Virus record (IMG/VR): IMGVR_UViG_3300042332_001525
Span: 1-39,084 of that record
Length of the DNA: 39,084 nucleotides
Strand: one strand, 5' to 3'
From: a virus
Positions 1 through 6,889 of this stretch are shown here, piece by piece. Numbering within the stretch: the stretch's first letter is position 1; every line of letters starts with the position of its first letter. The notes beneath the pieces were generated by a model that saw nothing but the letters and a program-made list of their open reading frames with translations, did no database searches and was not told the DNA's origin. Made by a program: the position numbers and the translations under genes.

Positions 1-1
1 G

Positions 2-553
2 AGATTGCATTATGATAATCAGAATGGAAAAATATTATCATCTAAACAAAGAGAACTTACAAATTATAACAAAGATAATAAGATGCCAGGGTTTCATGCA
101 ACATCAGTTCGTTTACCAATGGTTTCTAACTTAGAATTTAAGATTAGAACTGATGCTATTAAGGTACGTTCAACAAGAATGACATCAGAAATGAAAACTT
201 TCATTTACAAAAATGGTAGACCAGACCATATGGATGGTTATCATGATGATTTGCTTATGGCATTGGCTATGTGTTTATGGGTTGTTGAACATTCTTTTAA
301 AAACCTTGAAAGGTTGGAGAAGCAAAACAAAGCAATGTTAAGTAGTTGGGTTGTTGGTGCACCAACAAAGAGTATTACAACTACATCGACATTTAATCAA
401 ACAACACAAGTAAAAGAAAAACCAACTGTCGTAAGTAATTGGATTGGTGGTGAAAATAAAAAAAATAAGCCAAATATAAGTCCTATAGTAAGCAGAAATA
501 TGCAAGACCCGACTGGTCAATATTCATGGTTATTTGGTGCGTCAAAAAAATAA
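2..553 (+). CDS. Terminase large subunit, C-terminal nuclease part (partial, cut by left edge)
   Basis: The reading frame is open to the left edge, so only the last ~184 residues are visible. The terminase large subunit is the ATP-driven DNA packaging motor and headful nuclease (T4 gp17 family). The motif GYHDDLLMALAM (about residues 78-89 of the visible part) matches the last acidic motif of the RNase H-like nuclease domain (HDDL-MAL in gp17), whose Asp binds catalytic metal. The preceding segment with RLPMVSNLEFKIRT looks like the usual beta strands of this fold. The final ~85 residues are Ser/Thr/Asn-rich and probably flexible. The portal gene is the next large gene, which supports the call. 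The ATPase domain lies outside the window. The apparent TTG start at position 5 is not a real start. Confidence 0.85.
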   Translation, partial: RLHYDNQNGKILSSKQRELTNYNKDNKMPGFHATSVRLPMVSNLEFKIRTDAIKVRSTRMTSEMKTFIYKNGRPDHMDGYHDDLLMALAMCLWVVEHSFKNLERLEKQNKAMLSSWVVGAPTKSITTTSTFNQTTQVKEKPTVVSNWIGGENKKNKPNISPIVSRNMQDPTGQYSWLFGASKK

Positions 554-559
554 AATAAT

Positions 560-829
560 ATGTTACCAAAAAGAGATAATTGTAAAAGAACATTTGTACG
601 TAAAGGTTATTTACCACAACTTTACACGTGGTCCCCTGGATGCACAACCTACGTACCTAATCAAGCCAATAAGTCTAAAAGTAGTGGTGGTAATTCAAAT
701 CCAACTTTTTGTAATGCAACTGCTGGGTCGCAAGGGCAAGATTGGATTACAACTTACGTATATAATATAACAGTTGTTAACTATGAACAACAGCATTCGG
801 CTTATGTCGAGTGTGATTACGTTCAATAA
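560..829 (+). CDS. Small Cys-containing hypothetical protein in head module
   Basis: This 89-residue protein has no family I recognise. It starts at ATG 560, six bases after the terminase stop, in the context AATAATATG, which recurs before many genes here. It has four cysteines (C8, C28, C51 and C85), a Gly/Ser/Asn-rich middle, and a Thr/Tyr/Val-rich end that looks beta-stranded. There is no signal peptide or membrane segment. Its position between terminase and portal suggests a small virion or assembly protein, possibly a head decoration or tail completion protein, but that is only context. An overlapping frame from 534 is less likely because it overlaps the terminase end and its composition looks less protein-like. 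Confidence 0.6.
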   Translation: MLPKRDNCKRTFVRKGYLPQLYTWSPGCTTYVPNQANKSKSSGGNSNPTFCNATAGSQGQDWITTYVYNITVVNYEQQHSAYVECDYVQ

Positions 830-876
830 CATTTATTTTTTGGTAAAAAATACTATAATTATAAAAAAATTAATTT

Positions 877-2952
877 ATGGCAGATAATAAAAATTTAACA
901 ATATTTCAAAGACTAGGTAAAGTTCTTAGCCCAGATTCTATAAAAGCAACACCTAAACAACAAACTTCAACTCAAAGATTTAATATCAATGGTGATGTGT
1001 TGTTAAAAACTAATAATAGAGCTGAATATGAAAAAGAAAAATTACAAGCTCAACAAAACAAATATTTGTCTCAAATGTGGAAAAAGGTTGAGAGTGGTCT
1101 TTTTCAACAATCAATAAACTATGAAACAACTCGTATTGGCTCCTATTCAGATTTTGAAGCTATGGAATTTTATCCAACAATTGCCGCTGCATTAGATATA
1201 ATGATGGAAGAATCAACAACTTTAAATGAAAAAGGAAAAATGTTAAATGTATATTCTGACAGTAATCGTGTTAAAGGTATTTTAGAAGATTTATTCTATA
1301 ATAGGTTAGATATACATACATCTTTACCTATGTGGACTAGAAACACATGCAAGTATGGTGATAATTTTTGTTATTTAAATATTGACGAAAAGTATGGTAT
1401 ATTAAGCGCTAAACAAATGCCTAATTATGAAATGGAACGTAGAGAAAGTGGTTTATTTGATATGATTACTGGTCGTGAAACACCAAATAGTCAAGTGGAT
1501 AGTGGTGACAAAACAAAATTTTATTGGAGAGGTCGTGACGTTGAATTTAATTCATGGCAAATAGCTCACTTCCGTTTATTAGGGGATGATAGAAGACTGC
1601 CTTACGGAACCTCTGTTTTAGAAAAAGCAAGACGTATTTGGAAACAATTAATTTTATCTGAAGACTCAATGTTAGTTTATCGTGTAACCCGTGCTCCAGA
1701 AAGACGTGTGTATAAGATTTATGTTGGTAATATTGATGATGCTGATGTTCCAGCATATGTAAACGAAATTGCTGATAGATTTAAACGTACTCCAATTGTT
1801 GACCCACAAACTGGTCAAATGGACCTCAGATATAATCAATTATCTAATGACCAAGATTTCTTTATACCTGTTCGTACTGAAGATTCACCAAATCCTATTG
1901 ATACGCTTCCAGGAGCTAGCAACTTAGACCAAATAGCAGATATTGAATATTTGAGAAATAATTTATTTACAGCTTTGCGTGTTCCAAAACCATTCTTAGG
2001 GTTTGATGAAACAGCTGGTGATGGTAAAAATCTTGCACTACAAGATATTCGTTTTTCTAGAACTATTAATAGAATCCAACAATCAATGCTTCAAGAGCTT
2101 AATAAGATTGCGATTATTCATTTATATTTACTAGGGTTTGAAGAAGATTTTGATAACTTTACATTAACACTTAACAATCCATCTACTCAAGCTGAAATGC
2201 TTAAAGTTGAGCACACACAAGCTAAAGTCACACTTTATAAAGACTCTGTTAGTGATGCTGGTAATGGTTTTGGTGCTATGTCAATGACTCGTGCTAAGCG
2301 AGAAATATTGGGTATGTCTGATGATGACATTAAAAAAGACTTGCTTGAACAACGCATGGAAAAAGCAGCAGCTGCTGAATTGGCTAATTCTGCTAATGTA
2401 ATTAAACATACTGGTATGTTTGATATTGTTGACAGAATATATGGTGACATGGATGTAGCACTTAAAGGTGGTGGTGAAGGGGCTGGTGGTGAATCTGGAG
2501 GAGGTAGTGAATCTAGTGGTAGTGCTGGTGGTCTAGGTGGAGCTTTTGGTGGTGGAGGCGGTGGAGGCGAAGATTTAGATTTTGGTGATGTAGAAGGTGC
2601 TGAAAGTGAAGCTGCTACTGAGGCTGGTGGTGAAGCAGAAACTGGTGCTGAAGTAGCTGGTGCAGGTGAAGAAGCTACTGAAGCTGGTGCTGAAGAAACT
2701 GCCGCAACAGAAGTTACAGAATCCGTTAAAAAAATTAACAAAATTTTGAAGGAGCAAAAAGTTGTTTTGGGTAAGAAAATAAATGAAAGAAACAAAAAAT
2801 ATCAAGAAAAATTTATTGATAGATTGGTGGAGTCAATAAAACCAACTATTGTTCAAAAAGAAGAAAAGGTAAAAATATATGACAAAAACGTTAGAGTTAA
2901 TAAGGACATTGACGAAATGATTAGTGATATTGATAAAATGTTAGATGAATAA
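877..2952 (+). CDS. Portal protein (T4 gp20-like)
   Basis: The portal forms the dodecameric ring at the head vertex through which DNA enters and to which the neck attaches. Recognisable gp20-like stretches include YPTIAAALDIMMEEST (about residues 100-115), the MWTRNTCKYGDNF segment, the FRLLGDDRRLPYGTSVLE block (about 233-250) followed by VYRVTRAPERRVYKIYVGN, and RVPKPFLGFDE. At 691 residues it is longer than T4 gp20 (about 520). The extra length is a C-terminal region: residues ~531-610 are almost entirely Gly, Glu, Ala, Ser and Thr, then a charged helical tail of ~80 residues follows. The leader is A/T-rich with no Shine-Dalgarno. The gene lies between terminase and prohead genes, as expected. 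Confidence 0.93.
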   Translation: MADNKNLTIFQRLGKVLSPDSIKATPKQQTSTQRFNINGDVLLKTNNRAEYEKEKLQAQQNKYLSQMWKKVESGLFQQSINYETTRIGSYSDFEAMEFYPTIAAALDIMMEESTTLNEKGKMLNVYSDSNRVKGILEDLFYNRLDIHTSLPMWTRNTCKYGDNFCYLNIDEKYGILSAKQMPNYEMERRESGLFDMITGRETPNSQVDSGDKTKFYWRGRDVEFNSWQIAHFRLLGDDRRLPYGTSVLEKARRIWKQLILSEDSMLVYRVTRAPERRVYKIYVGNIDDADVPAYVNEIADRFKRTPIVDPQTGQMDLRYNQLSNDQDFFIPVRTEDSPNPIDTLPGASNLDQIADIEYLRNNLFTALRVPKPFLGFDETAGDGKNLALQDIRFSRTINRIQQSMLQELNKIAIIHLYLLGFEEDFDNFTLTLNNPSTQAEMLKVEHTQAKVTLYKDSVSDAGNGFGAMSMTRAKREILGMSDDDIKKDLLEQRMEKAAAAELANSANVIKHTGMFDIVDRIYGDMDVALKGGGEGAGGESGGGSESSGSAGGLGGAFGGGGGGGEDLDFGDVEGAESEAATEAGGEAETGAEVAGAGEEATEAGAEETAATEVTESVKKINKILKEQKVVLGKKINERNKKYQEKFIDRLVESIKPTIVQKEEKVKIYDKNVRVNKDIDEMISDIDKMLDE

Positions 2953-2973
2953 TCAGTTTTTACCGTAAATAAC

Positions 2974-2989
2974 AATATTTATTAATTAA
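2974..2989 (+). promoter_or_regulatory. Weak copy of candidate late-promoter element
   Basis: TATTTATT (2976-2983) lies 15 bases before the ATG at 2999. It shares the core and spacing of the element GATATTTATAATAAAA seen upstream of other units, but only about 11 of 16 bases match. In DNA this AT-rich the match could be chance. Confidence 0.3.
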
Positions 2990-2998
2990 ATAGAAACC

Positions 2999-3790
2999 AT
3001 GGCAAATTTAGCCCAAATATCAAAAAATTTCGGTCATATAAAAAATCTTTACAATACACTTTTGGCTGAAAGCGTTATCTCAAAGGATATATCAAAAAAA
3101 GAGTTGTTTAAGGACTACGTAAAATCTTTAAAAGAAAATGAAATTCTTAAAACACAATTTTTGGTTTATACCAATATTGAACAAAAAATAGAATCGGATG
3201 CTACCAAAGCCAATCTATTTGTAAAAGAAAATATAGATTTATTTTCTAAGTTTGATAAAAAAGATATTATTGAAGCCAATAATAGATTAGTTGAGAAAAT
3301 TAACTTTGGTTATGAAGTTGACGATAATAAAGAAGAACTTTATGAATGTATTTCAACTCTTATATTCACAAAAAAAACTCCAGAAACTATTGATACGATA
3401 GTTGAAGCTACTAGCAAATTAGTTAGTTACATATTGAACAATAAACCAAAATCTATTACTGAAAGTATTGAGTTACCTAATAGTATGTTAAGCACTATTA
3501 TGGTCGAAAAATTCAATGAAAGATATTCTTCATTAGATGAAACAGAAAAAAATGTTTTAAAAGTGTTGATTGATTCTAGTGATGAAAAAAAGAAAGAAGT
3601 TTATTCTAATACTTTGAGAGAATGTATTGATTTAATAAATGAAAAGCTTGATACAACTGATTTAGAAGCTAAAGATAAACTATTAAGAGTCAAAGATAAA
3701 TTGTTAAACGACAAACAAGAAATAAACGAAAACTTTATTAAAAACATTTCTAAGTTAGTTGAATTAAGGGTTAGTCTTAAAGAAAATTAA
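2999..3790 (+). CDS. Hypothetical helical head-module protein
   Basis: This 263-residue protein is not one I recognise. It is Lys/Glu/Asn/Leu-rich and predicted to be almost all helical, with no membrane segment or signal. It lies between portal and protease, where T4 keeps small prohead core components (gp67, gp68), so a core or assembly role is plausible. It contains SITESIEL (about residues 156-163), and I-T-E fits the I/LxE consensus cut by T4-type prohead proteases, so it could be processed during maturation. It has a separate 46-base leader containing a TATTTATT element. Function is unknown. Confidence 0.7.
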   Translation: MANLAQISKNFGHIKNLYNTLLAESVISKDISKKELFKDYVKSLKENEILKTQFLVYTNIEQKIESDATKANLFVKENIDLFSKFDKKDIIEANNRLVEKINFGYEVDDNKEELYECISTLIFTKKTPETIDTIVEATSKLVSYILNNKPKSITESIELPNSMLSTIMVEKFNERYSSLDETEKNVLKVLIDSSDEKKKEVYSNTLRECIDLINEKLDTTDLEAKDKLLRVKDKLLNDKQEINENFIKNISKLVELRVSLKEN

Positions 3791-3814
3791 TTAGACATTT
3801 AAAGTTATGAGAAA

Positions 3815-4153
3815 ATGTTAGAAGAAAATGATAAGATGATAGATTACAACCAAATGGTTCTAAAAGAACTTGAGAGATTAAATAGTAACTATGAAAAAAT
3901 GAGAAACGATATGGATAATCGTTTTTCAGATTTAAATCAAAAACTTACAGAATTCAAAAATGTTGAAGGTAAGGTTGATAGTCATGTTAGATGGATTGAA
4001 CGTGTAAATGATGTTTGGTCTCCTAGCCAAATGAAAGAAGCTAAAGATGAAATATATCAACAAAAAAATAGATGGGTAGCAGCTATTGCAATCATCACTT
4101 TTGTCCAAGTAGCTGTGGGTGTCGCTATTGCTGTTTGGAACAACGTAAAATAA
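3815..4153 (+). CDS. Small coiled-coil protein with C-terminal membrane anchor
   Basis: The protein has 112 residues. Residues ~10-50 have heptad-like spacing (LKELERLNSNYEKM, RFSDLNQKLTEF) and should form a coiled coil. Residues ~87-107 form one hydrophobic helix, followed by a short NNVK tail. The layout, a coiled coil, a conserved-looking VRWIERVNDVW segment and then a single membrane span, resembles XhlA-type hemolysin/holin-associated proteins. A membrane protein in a head module could instead help anchor the prohead initiation complex to the membrane, as T4 gp40 is thought to do. The ATG at 3815 was chosen. A second ATG seven codons later (3836) is also possible. Confidence 0.7.
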   Translation: MLEENDKMIDYNQMVLKELERLNSNYEKMRNDMDNRFSDLNQKLTEFKNVEGKVDSHVRWIERVNDVWSPSQMKEAKDEIYQQKNRWVAAIAIITFVQVAVGVAIAVWNNVK

Positions 4154-4157
4154 CCAC

Positions 4158-4188
4158 TTGACAGTGTAAAATATTTTCATTATTCTTG
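4158..4188 (+). promoter_or_regulatory. Strong candidate promoter: TTGACA, 17 bases, TATTCTTG
   Basis: A perfect TTGACA (4158-4163) is followed after 17 bases by TATTCT (4181-4186), which continues as TATTCTTG. This fits a sigma70-type promoter, and the last eight bases also match the Bacteroidota -7 box TAnnTTTG with one mismatch. Transcription would begin near 4193-4196, just before the ATG at 4206. It sits directly after the stop of the preceding gene. Confidence 0.6.
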
Positions 4189-4205
4189 TGAAAAAACCAA
4201 GTAAT

Positions 4206-4649
4206 ATGAAAACAGGAAAAGAAGTAAAATCCGCATACTTTAATGAATATAATGTAGTATTCGGAAGCGTGAACAACAAAAATCCAAAAGCGATTTATAT
4301 TAACATTTCCGCATGGGCCCAGCCAAATTCTGATGAAGAACTAAGTTATTCTAGAGTAATCAGAAACATCAACAAAAACATAAAACAAACAATTTACGAT
4401 TTAATTGATTTAGATTCAAATTCTGTTTTCCAAAAAGAAAGAACAATTGTAGACTTGGATATTAGAGAATCTGGAATCAGATATGGAAAACGTAGTTTTA
4501 TGAATTGTGAAATAACATTATTTACGAATGTTGAAATACCAGTTAACACAGAAATGATGAAAGAAATGTTAACAAACGTTTCAAAAGAAGTAATAGAAGA
4601 TATATTTGAAAATAGTAAGATTTTTAAATATTACAAAAGAAAGAAATAA
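4206..4649 (+). CDS. Hypothetical protein in head module
   Basis: I do not recognise this protein of about 147 residues. A GTG at 4188 would add six residues, but it lies inside the predicted -7 box, so the ATG at 4206 (MKTGKEVKSAYF) is preferred. The sequence alternates beta-like (AIYINISAWAQ, MNCEITLFTN) and helical segments, is basic at the C-terminus (YYKRKK), and has no membrane segment. It is the only gene between a strong candidate promoter and a rho-independent-type terminator, so it may be expressed on its own schedule, probably earlier than the head genes around it. Confidence 0.65.
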   Translation: MKTGKEVKSAYFNEYNVVFGSVNNKNPKAIYINISAWAQPNSDEELSYSRVIRNINKNIKQTIYDLIDLDSNSVFQKERTIVDLDIRESGIRYGKRSFMNCEITLFTNVEIPVNTEMMKEMLTNVSKEVIEDIFENSKIFKYYKRKK

Positions 4650-4652
4650 ATC

Positions 4653-4680
4653 AAAGCCCTAGAATTCTAGGGTTTTTTTT
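4653..4680 (+). terminator. Intrinsic terminator after the 4206-4649 gene
   Basis: The palindrome CCCTAGAATTCTAGGG (4657-4672) forms a six-pair GC-containing stem with an AATT loop and is followed by eight T residues (4673-4680). The AAAG before it extends the stem against the T run. This is a classic rho-independent terminator on the plus strand. Confidence 0.85.
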
Positions 4681-4689
4681 ATTTATCTG

Positions 4690-4705
4690 AATATTTATAT
4701 TAATA
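4690..4705 (+). promoter_or_regulatory. Candidate late-promoter element before prohead protease
   Basis: AATATTTATATTAATA matches GATATTTATAATAAAA at 13 of 16 positions, with the TATTTATA core at 4692-4699, 18 bases before the ATG at 4718. It lies just after a terminator, so a promoter is needed here for the downstream protease-scaffold-capsid genes. Confidence 0.5.
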
Positions 4706-4717
4706 AGCTTATAAACT

Positions 4718-5440
4718 ATGGGTATAAATTACGATAATTTAAAAATATTAAAAAGGGGTGAAAGTGGCACGGGATTTCTCATTGAGCACGATGCTGGATA
4801 TATAAGTCCAGATGAACCTAGAAACCAACCATTCATCAGTGAAATAAAAAAAATAGATAGTGGCAAAATTATTATCGCAGAGCCATTAGTCGTATATGTT
4901 ATCCTACAAAAATACGGTGTCTTAAACCGTAATGGTAGAGTTTATCCAGAATCGGTTTTAAAGAAACAAATAGAAATATATCAAAAAGCTATTAAAGAAA
5001 GAGCTGCGGTTGGTGAATTAGACCACCCAGAATCTAGCGTTATAGCTGGTGATAGAATATCACATAATATCATAGAAACTTGGTGGGAAGGTAAAACTCT
5101 TATGGGTAAAATGGAAATCCTTATGACTCCAGGGTTTATTAATTATGGTATCGTTTCTACCAAAGGGGATGAAGTTGCTAATTTATTAAGAAACAGAATT
5201 AAAATTGGTGTTTCTTCGAGAGGTGTAGGTTCATTAAAAGAAGGTAGAAATGGAGAACAACTTGTACAAGACGATTTTGAAATTATTTGTTGGGATGTTG
5301 TGACTGCACCATCTACACCAGATGCATGGATATTCAGAAACGTTGAAGAAGCTAAACCTTATGTAGAAAATGTAGCACCAAAAGGCAATATAATTAAGGA
5401 AACTTTATCTGATAAGCTTAATAAATTCTTATTAGATTAA
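4718..5440 (+). CDS. Prohead core protease (T4 gp21-like, peptidase S78 type)
   Basis: This serine protease sits in the prohead core and, once the shell is built, cuts the scaffold and trims the capsid protein. The family signature is clear: GELDHPESSVI carries the catalytic His (H103), IKIGVSSRGVGSL the nucleophile Ser (S166 or S167), and WDVVTAPSTPDAWI (from about residue 192) the third conserved block. The region LNRNGRVYPESVL is also typical of this family. The length of 240 residues is close to T4 gp21 (about 212). Portal upstream, with scaffold and capsid downstream, reproduces the T4 20-21-22-23 order. It follows a terminator and a TATTTATA element, so it likely begins a transcription unit. 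Confidence 0.9.
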   Translation: MGINYDNLKILKRGESGTGFLIEHDAGYISPDEPRNQPFISEIKKIDSGKIIIAEPLVVYVILQKYGVLNRNGRVYPESVLKKQIEIYQKAIKERAAVGELDHPESSVIAGDRISHNIIETWWEGKTLMGKMEILMTPGFINYGIVSTKGDEVANLLRNRIKIGVSSRGVGSLKEGRNGEQLVQDDFEIICWDVVTAPSTPDAWIFRNVEEAKPYVENVAPKGNIIKETLSDKLNKFLLD

Positions 5441-5488
5441 GTTTTTTTTATAATTTTTATATATAATACGTCTTTTCTACAAATTAGA

Positions 5489-5504
5489 TATATTTATTAT
5501 CAAA
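5489..5504 (+). promoter_or_regulatory. Possible late-promoter element and leader before scaffold gene
   Basis: TATTTATTAT (from 5491) resembles the TATTTATA core, but it is 67 bases from the ATG at 5566, farther than the other copies. The 125-base gap 5441-5565 is otherwise very AT-rich, with a T run just after the preceding stop and no clear hairpin. This is a weak call. Confidence 0.25.
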
Positions 5505-5565
5505 TAAGGTGAATAATATTTTCATTTATTTACTCAATAACAAATAAAAACTGAATACACAAAAA

Positions 5566-6855
5566 ATGGCAGAGAAAAAAACAATCCTTGAAGAAGCACT
5601 TTTGGATATCCAAAATATTCAGAATGCTCTCAATGCCAACACGAAAGAAATACTTCGTAGCGTAGCTAAAGAAGAAATTGACGGTGTTGTAAAAGAATCC
5701 ATGAAGGGTTATGTAGAGGAAGAAGTTGAAGAAGCTCTTGATGAAGTATCTAACAAAGAACATGAAAAATCTGAAACTCCATCGGAGGAAAAGAAAGAAC
5801 ATGGTAAAGGTGGTACTGAGAAAAAAGAGAAATCTGAAATGAAATCTAAAACTAAAAAAATGACTGAGGGTGAAATGTCAACAGAAGGTATGGAAGAAGA
5901 AGGTATGTACGAAGAAGACATAACTGATGAAACATACGAAGAAGGAATGGATGCAATGGCATCAGAAGAAATAGACTTGACCCAAGCGTCTGATGATGAC
6001 GTAATCGCAATCTACAAGAAATTGAGTGGCGAAGATGAAATCGAAATCGTAGGTGACGAAATTCACTTAACTGTCTCTGAACCAGGCGAATATATCGTTA
6101 AAACTTCTGACCTTAATGCTGCATCTGTTGAACCAGAAATTGGTGATGAAGATGAAGTTGATTATGAAATCGAAATGGGTGATGAAGATGAAGAATCTGA
6201 ATTTACTTTAGTAGATGATGAAGAAGAAGAAGAAGAAGAAGAAGAAGAAGAAGAAAGCGAGGAAGCTGAAGAAGAAGAAGAAGAAGAAGAAGAAACTATT
6301 GACGAGAAAATTAGTGTTGGTATCGGTATGAGCGTAGGTTCACACCGTGGCCAAGGTCCTAAATCAATAGGTGCTCCAGAAAATCCAAAATCTGAATCAA
6401 TCAATGAAGCTGCTGCCGCTAAAAAACTTGTTTCTGAAACTGCTAAAAAATATAATTCTCTTTTAACTGAGGCTAAAAAACTTAAGGTTGAGAACGATGA
6501 GTTCAGAACAGCCCTTAAAGAATTTAGAGGTAAGTTAGTTGAGACTGTAGTTTTCAATAGCAACTTGACTTACGTAACAAGATTGTTTATGGAACACGCT
6601 ACAACTAAGGCAGAAAAACAAACTATTATCAAGAGATTTGATGAAGAAGTTTCAAACCTTAAAGAATCTAAAAAGTTATATAGAACTATTGCCAACGAAT
6701 TGGTTTCTAGGAAACCAATCGCTGAATCAATCGAAAACAAAATAATCAAAGAGGCTACTACCAGTTCTTCAAAGCAATTAAATGAAAGTACTGCGTATGT
6801 TGACCCTTCAACTAAAAGAATCCTTGATTTGATTCAAAGAGTTGAAAAAAAATAA
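5566..6855 (+). CDS. Prohead core scaffolding protein (T4 gp22-like), very acidic
   Basis: This is the internal scaffold on which the capsid shell assembles, later degraded by the prohead protease. The call rests on position (protease before, capsid after), extreme acidity and a helical C-terminal third. Residues ~280-400 (AAAKKLVSETAKKYNSLL, then FRGKLVETVVFNSNLTYVTRLFME, about 320-345) resemble the gp22 helical region. Residues ~219-243 are nearly pure Glu, encoded by GAA repeats. Several L/IxE sites (for example LLTE and IIKE) could be protease cuts. At 429 residues it is longer than T4 gp22 (about 270), mainly because of the acidic middle, which may also replace the small acidic gp67/gp68. 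Confidence 0.8.
   Translation: MAEKKTILEEALLDIQNIQNALNANTKEILRSVAKEEIDGVVKESMKGYVEEEVEEALDEVSNKEHEKSETPSEEKKEHGKGGTEKKEKSEMKSKTKKMTEGEMSTEGMEEEGMYEEDITDETYEEGMDAMASEEIDLTQASDDDVIAIYKKLSGEDEIEIVGDEIHLTVSEPGEYIVKTSDLNAASVEPEIGDEDEVDYEIEMGDEDEESEFTLVDDEEEEEEEEEEEESEEAEEEEEEEEETIDEKISVGIGMSVGSHRGQGPKSIGAPENPKSESINEAAAAKKLVSETAKKYNSLLTEAKKLKVENDEFRTALKEFRGKLVETVVFNSNLTYVTRLFMEHATTKAEKQTIIKRFDEEVSNLKESKKLYRTIANELVSRKPIAESIENKIIKEATTSSSKQLNESTAYVDPSTKRILDLIQRVEKK
6220..6294 (+). repeat. GAA trinucleotide repeat inside scaffold gene
   Basis: Twelve GAA codons in a row (6220-6255) and nine more (6268-6294) are separated by four codons (AGC GAG GAA GCT). They encode a poly-Glu tract. Such repeats are prone to slippage, so length may vary between virions. 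Confidence 0.9.
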
Positions 6856-6889
6856 TAACAAATAACAAAAAATAAAAAAAAAAACAACT

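Noticed and set aside
534-770. Alternative small frame overlapping the 560-829 gene.
   Set aside because: It starts inside the terminase gene and lacks the A-rich start context; the 560 frame fits the gap better.
2235-2795. Long antisense reading frame (186 codons) opposite the portal gene.
   Set aside because: It is the complement of the Gly/Ala/Glu low-complexity segment and gives a Ser/Pro/Ala-rich protein; there is no start context or neighbour support.
4181-4208. GTG at 4188 as start of the gene ending at 4649.
   Set aside because: It falls inside the predicted -7 box; the ATG at 4206 lies just after the expected transcription start.
6162-6563. Antisense reading frame opposite the scaffold gene with a poly-Ser run.
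   Set aside because: Poly-Ser is the complement of the GAA repeat; the real gene is the scaffold.
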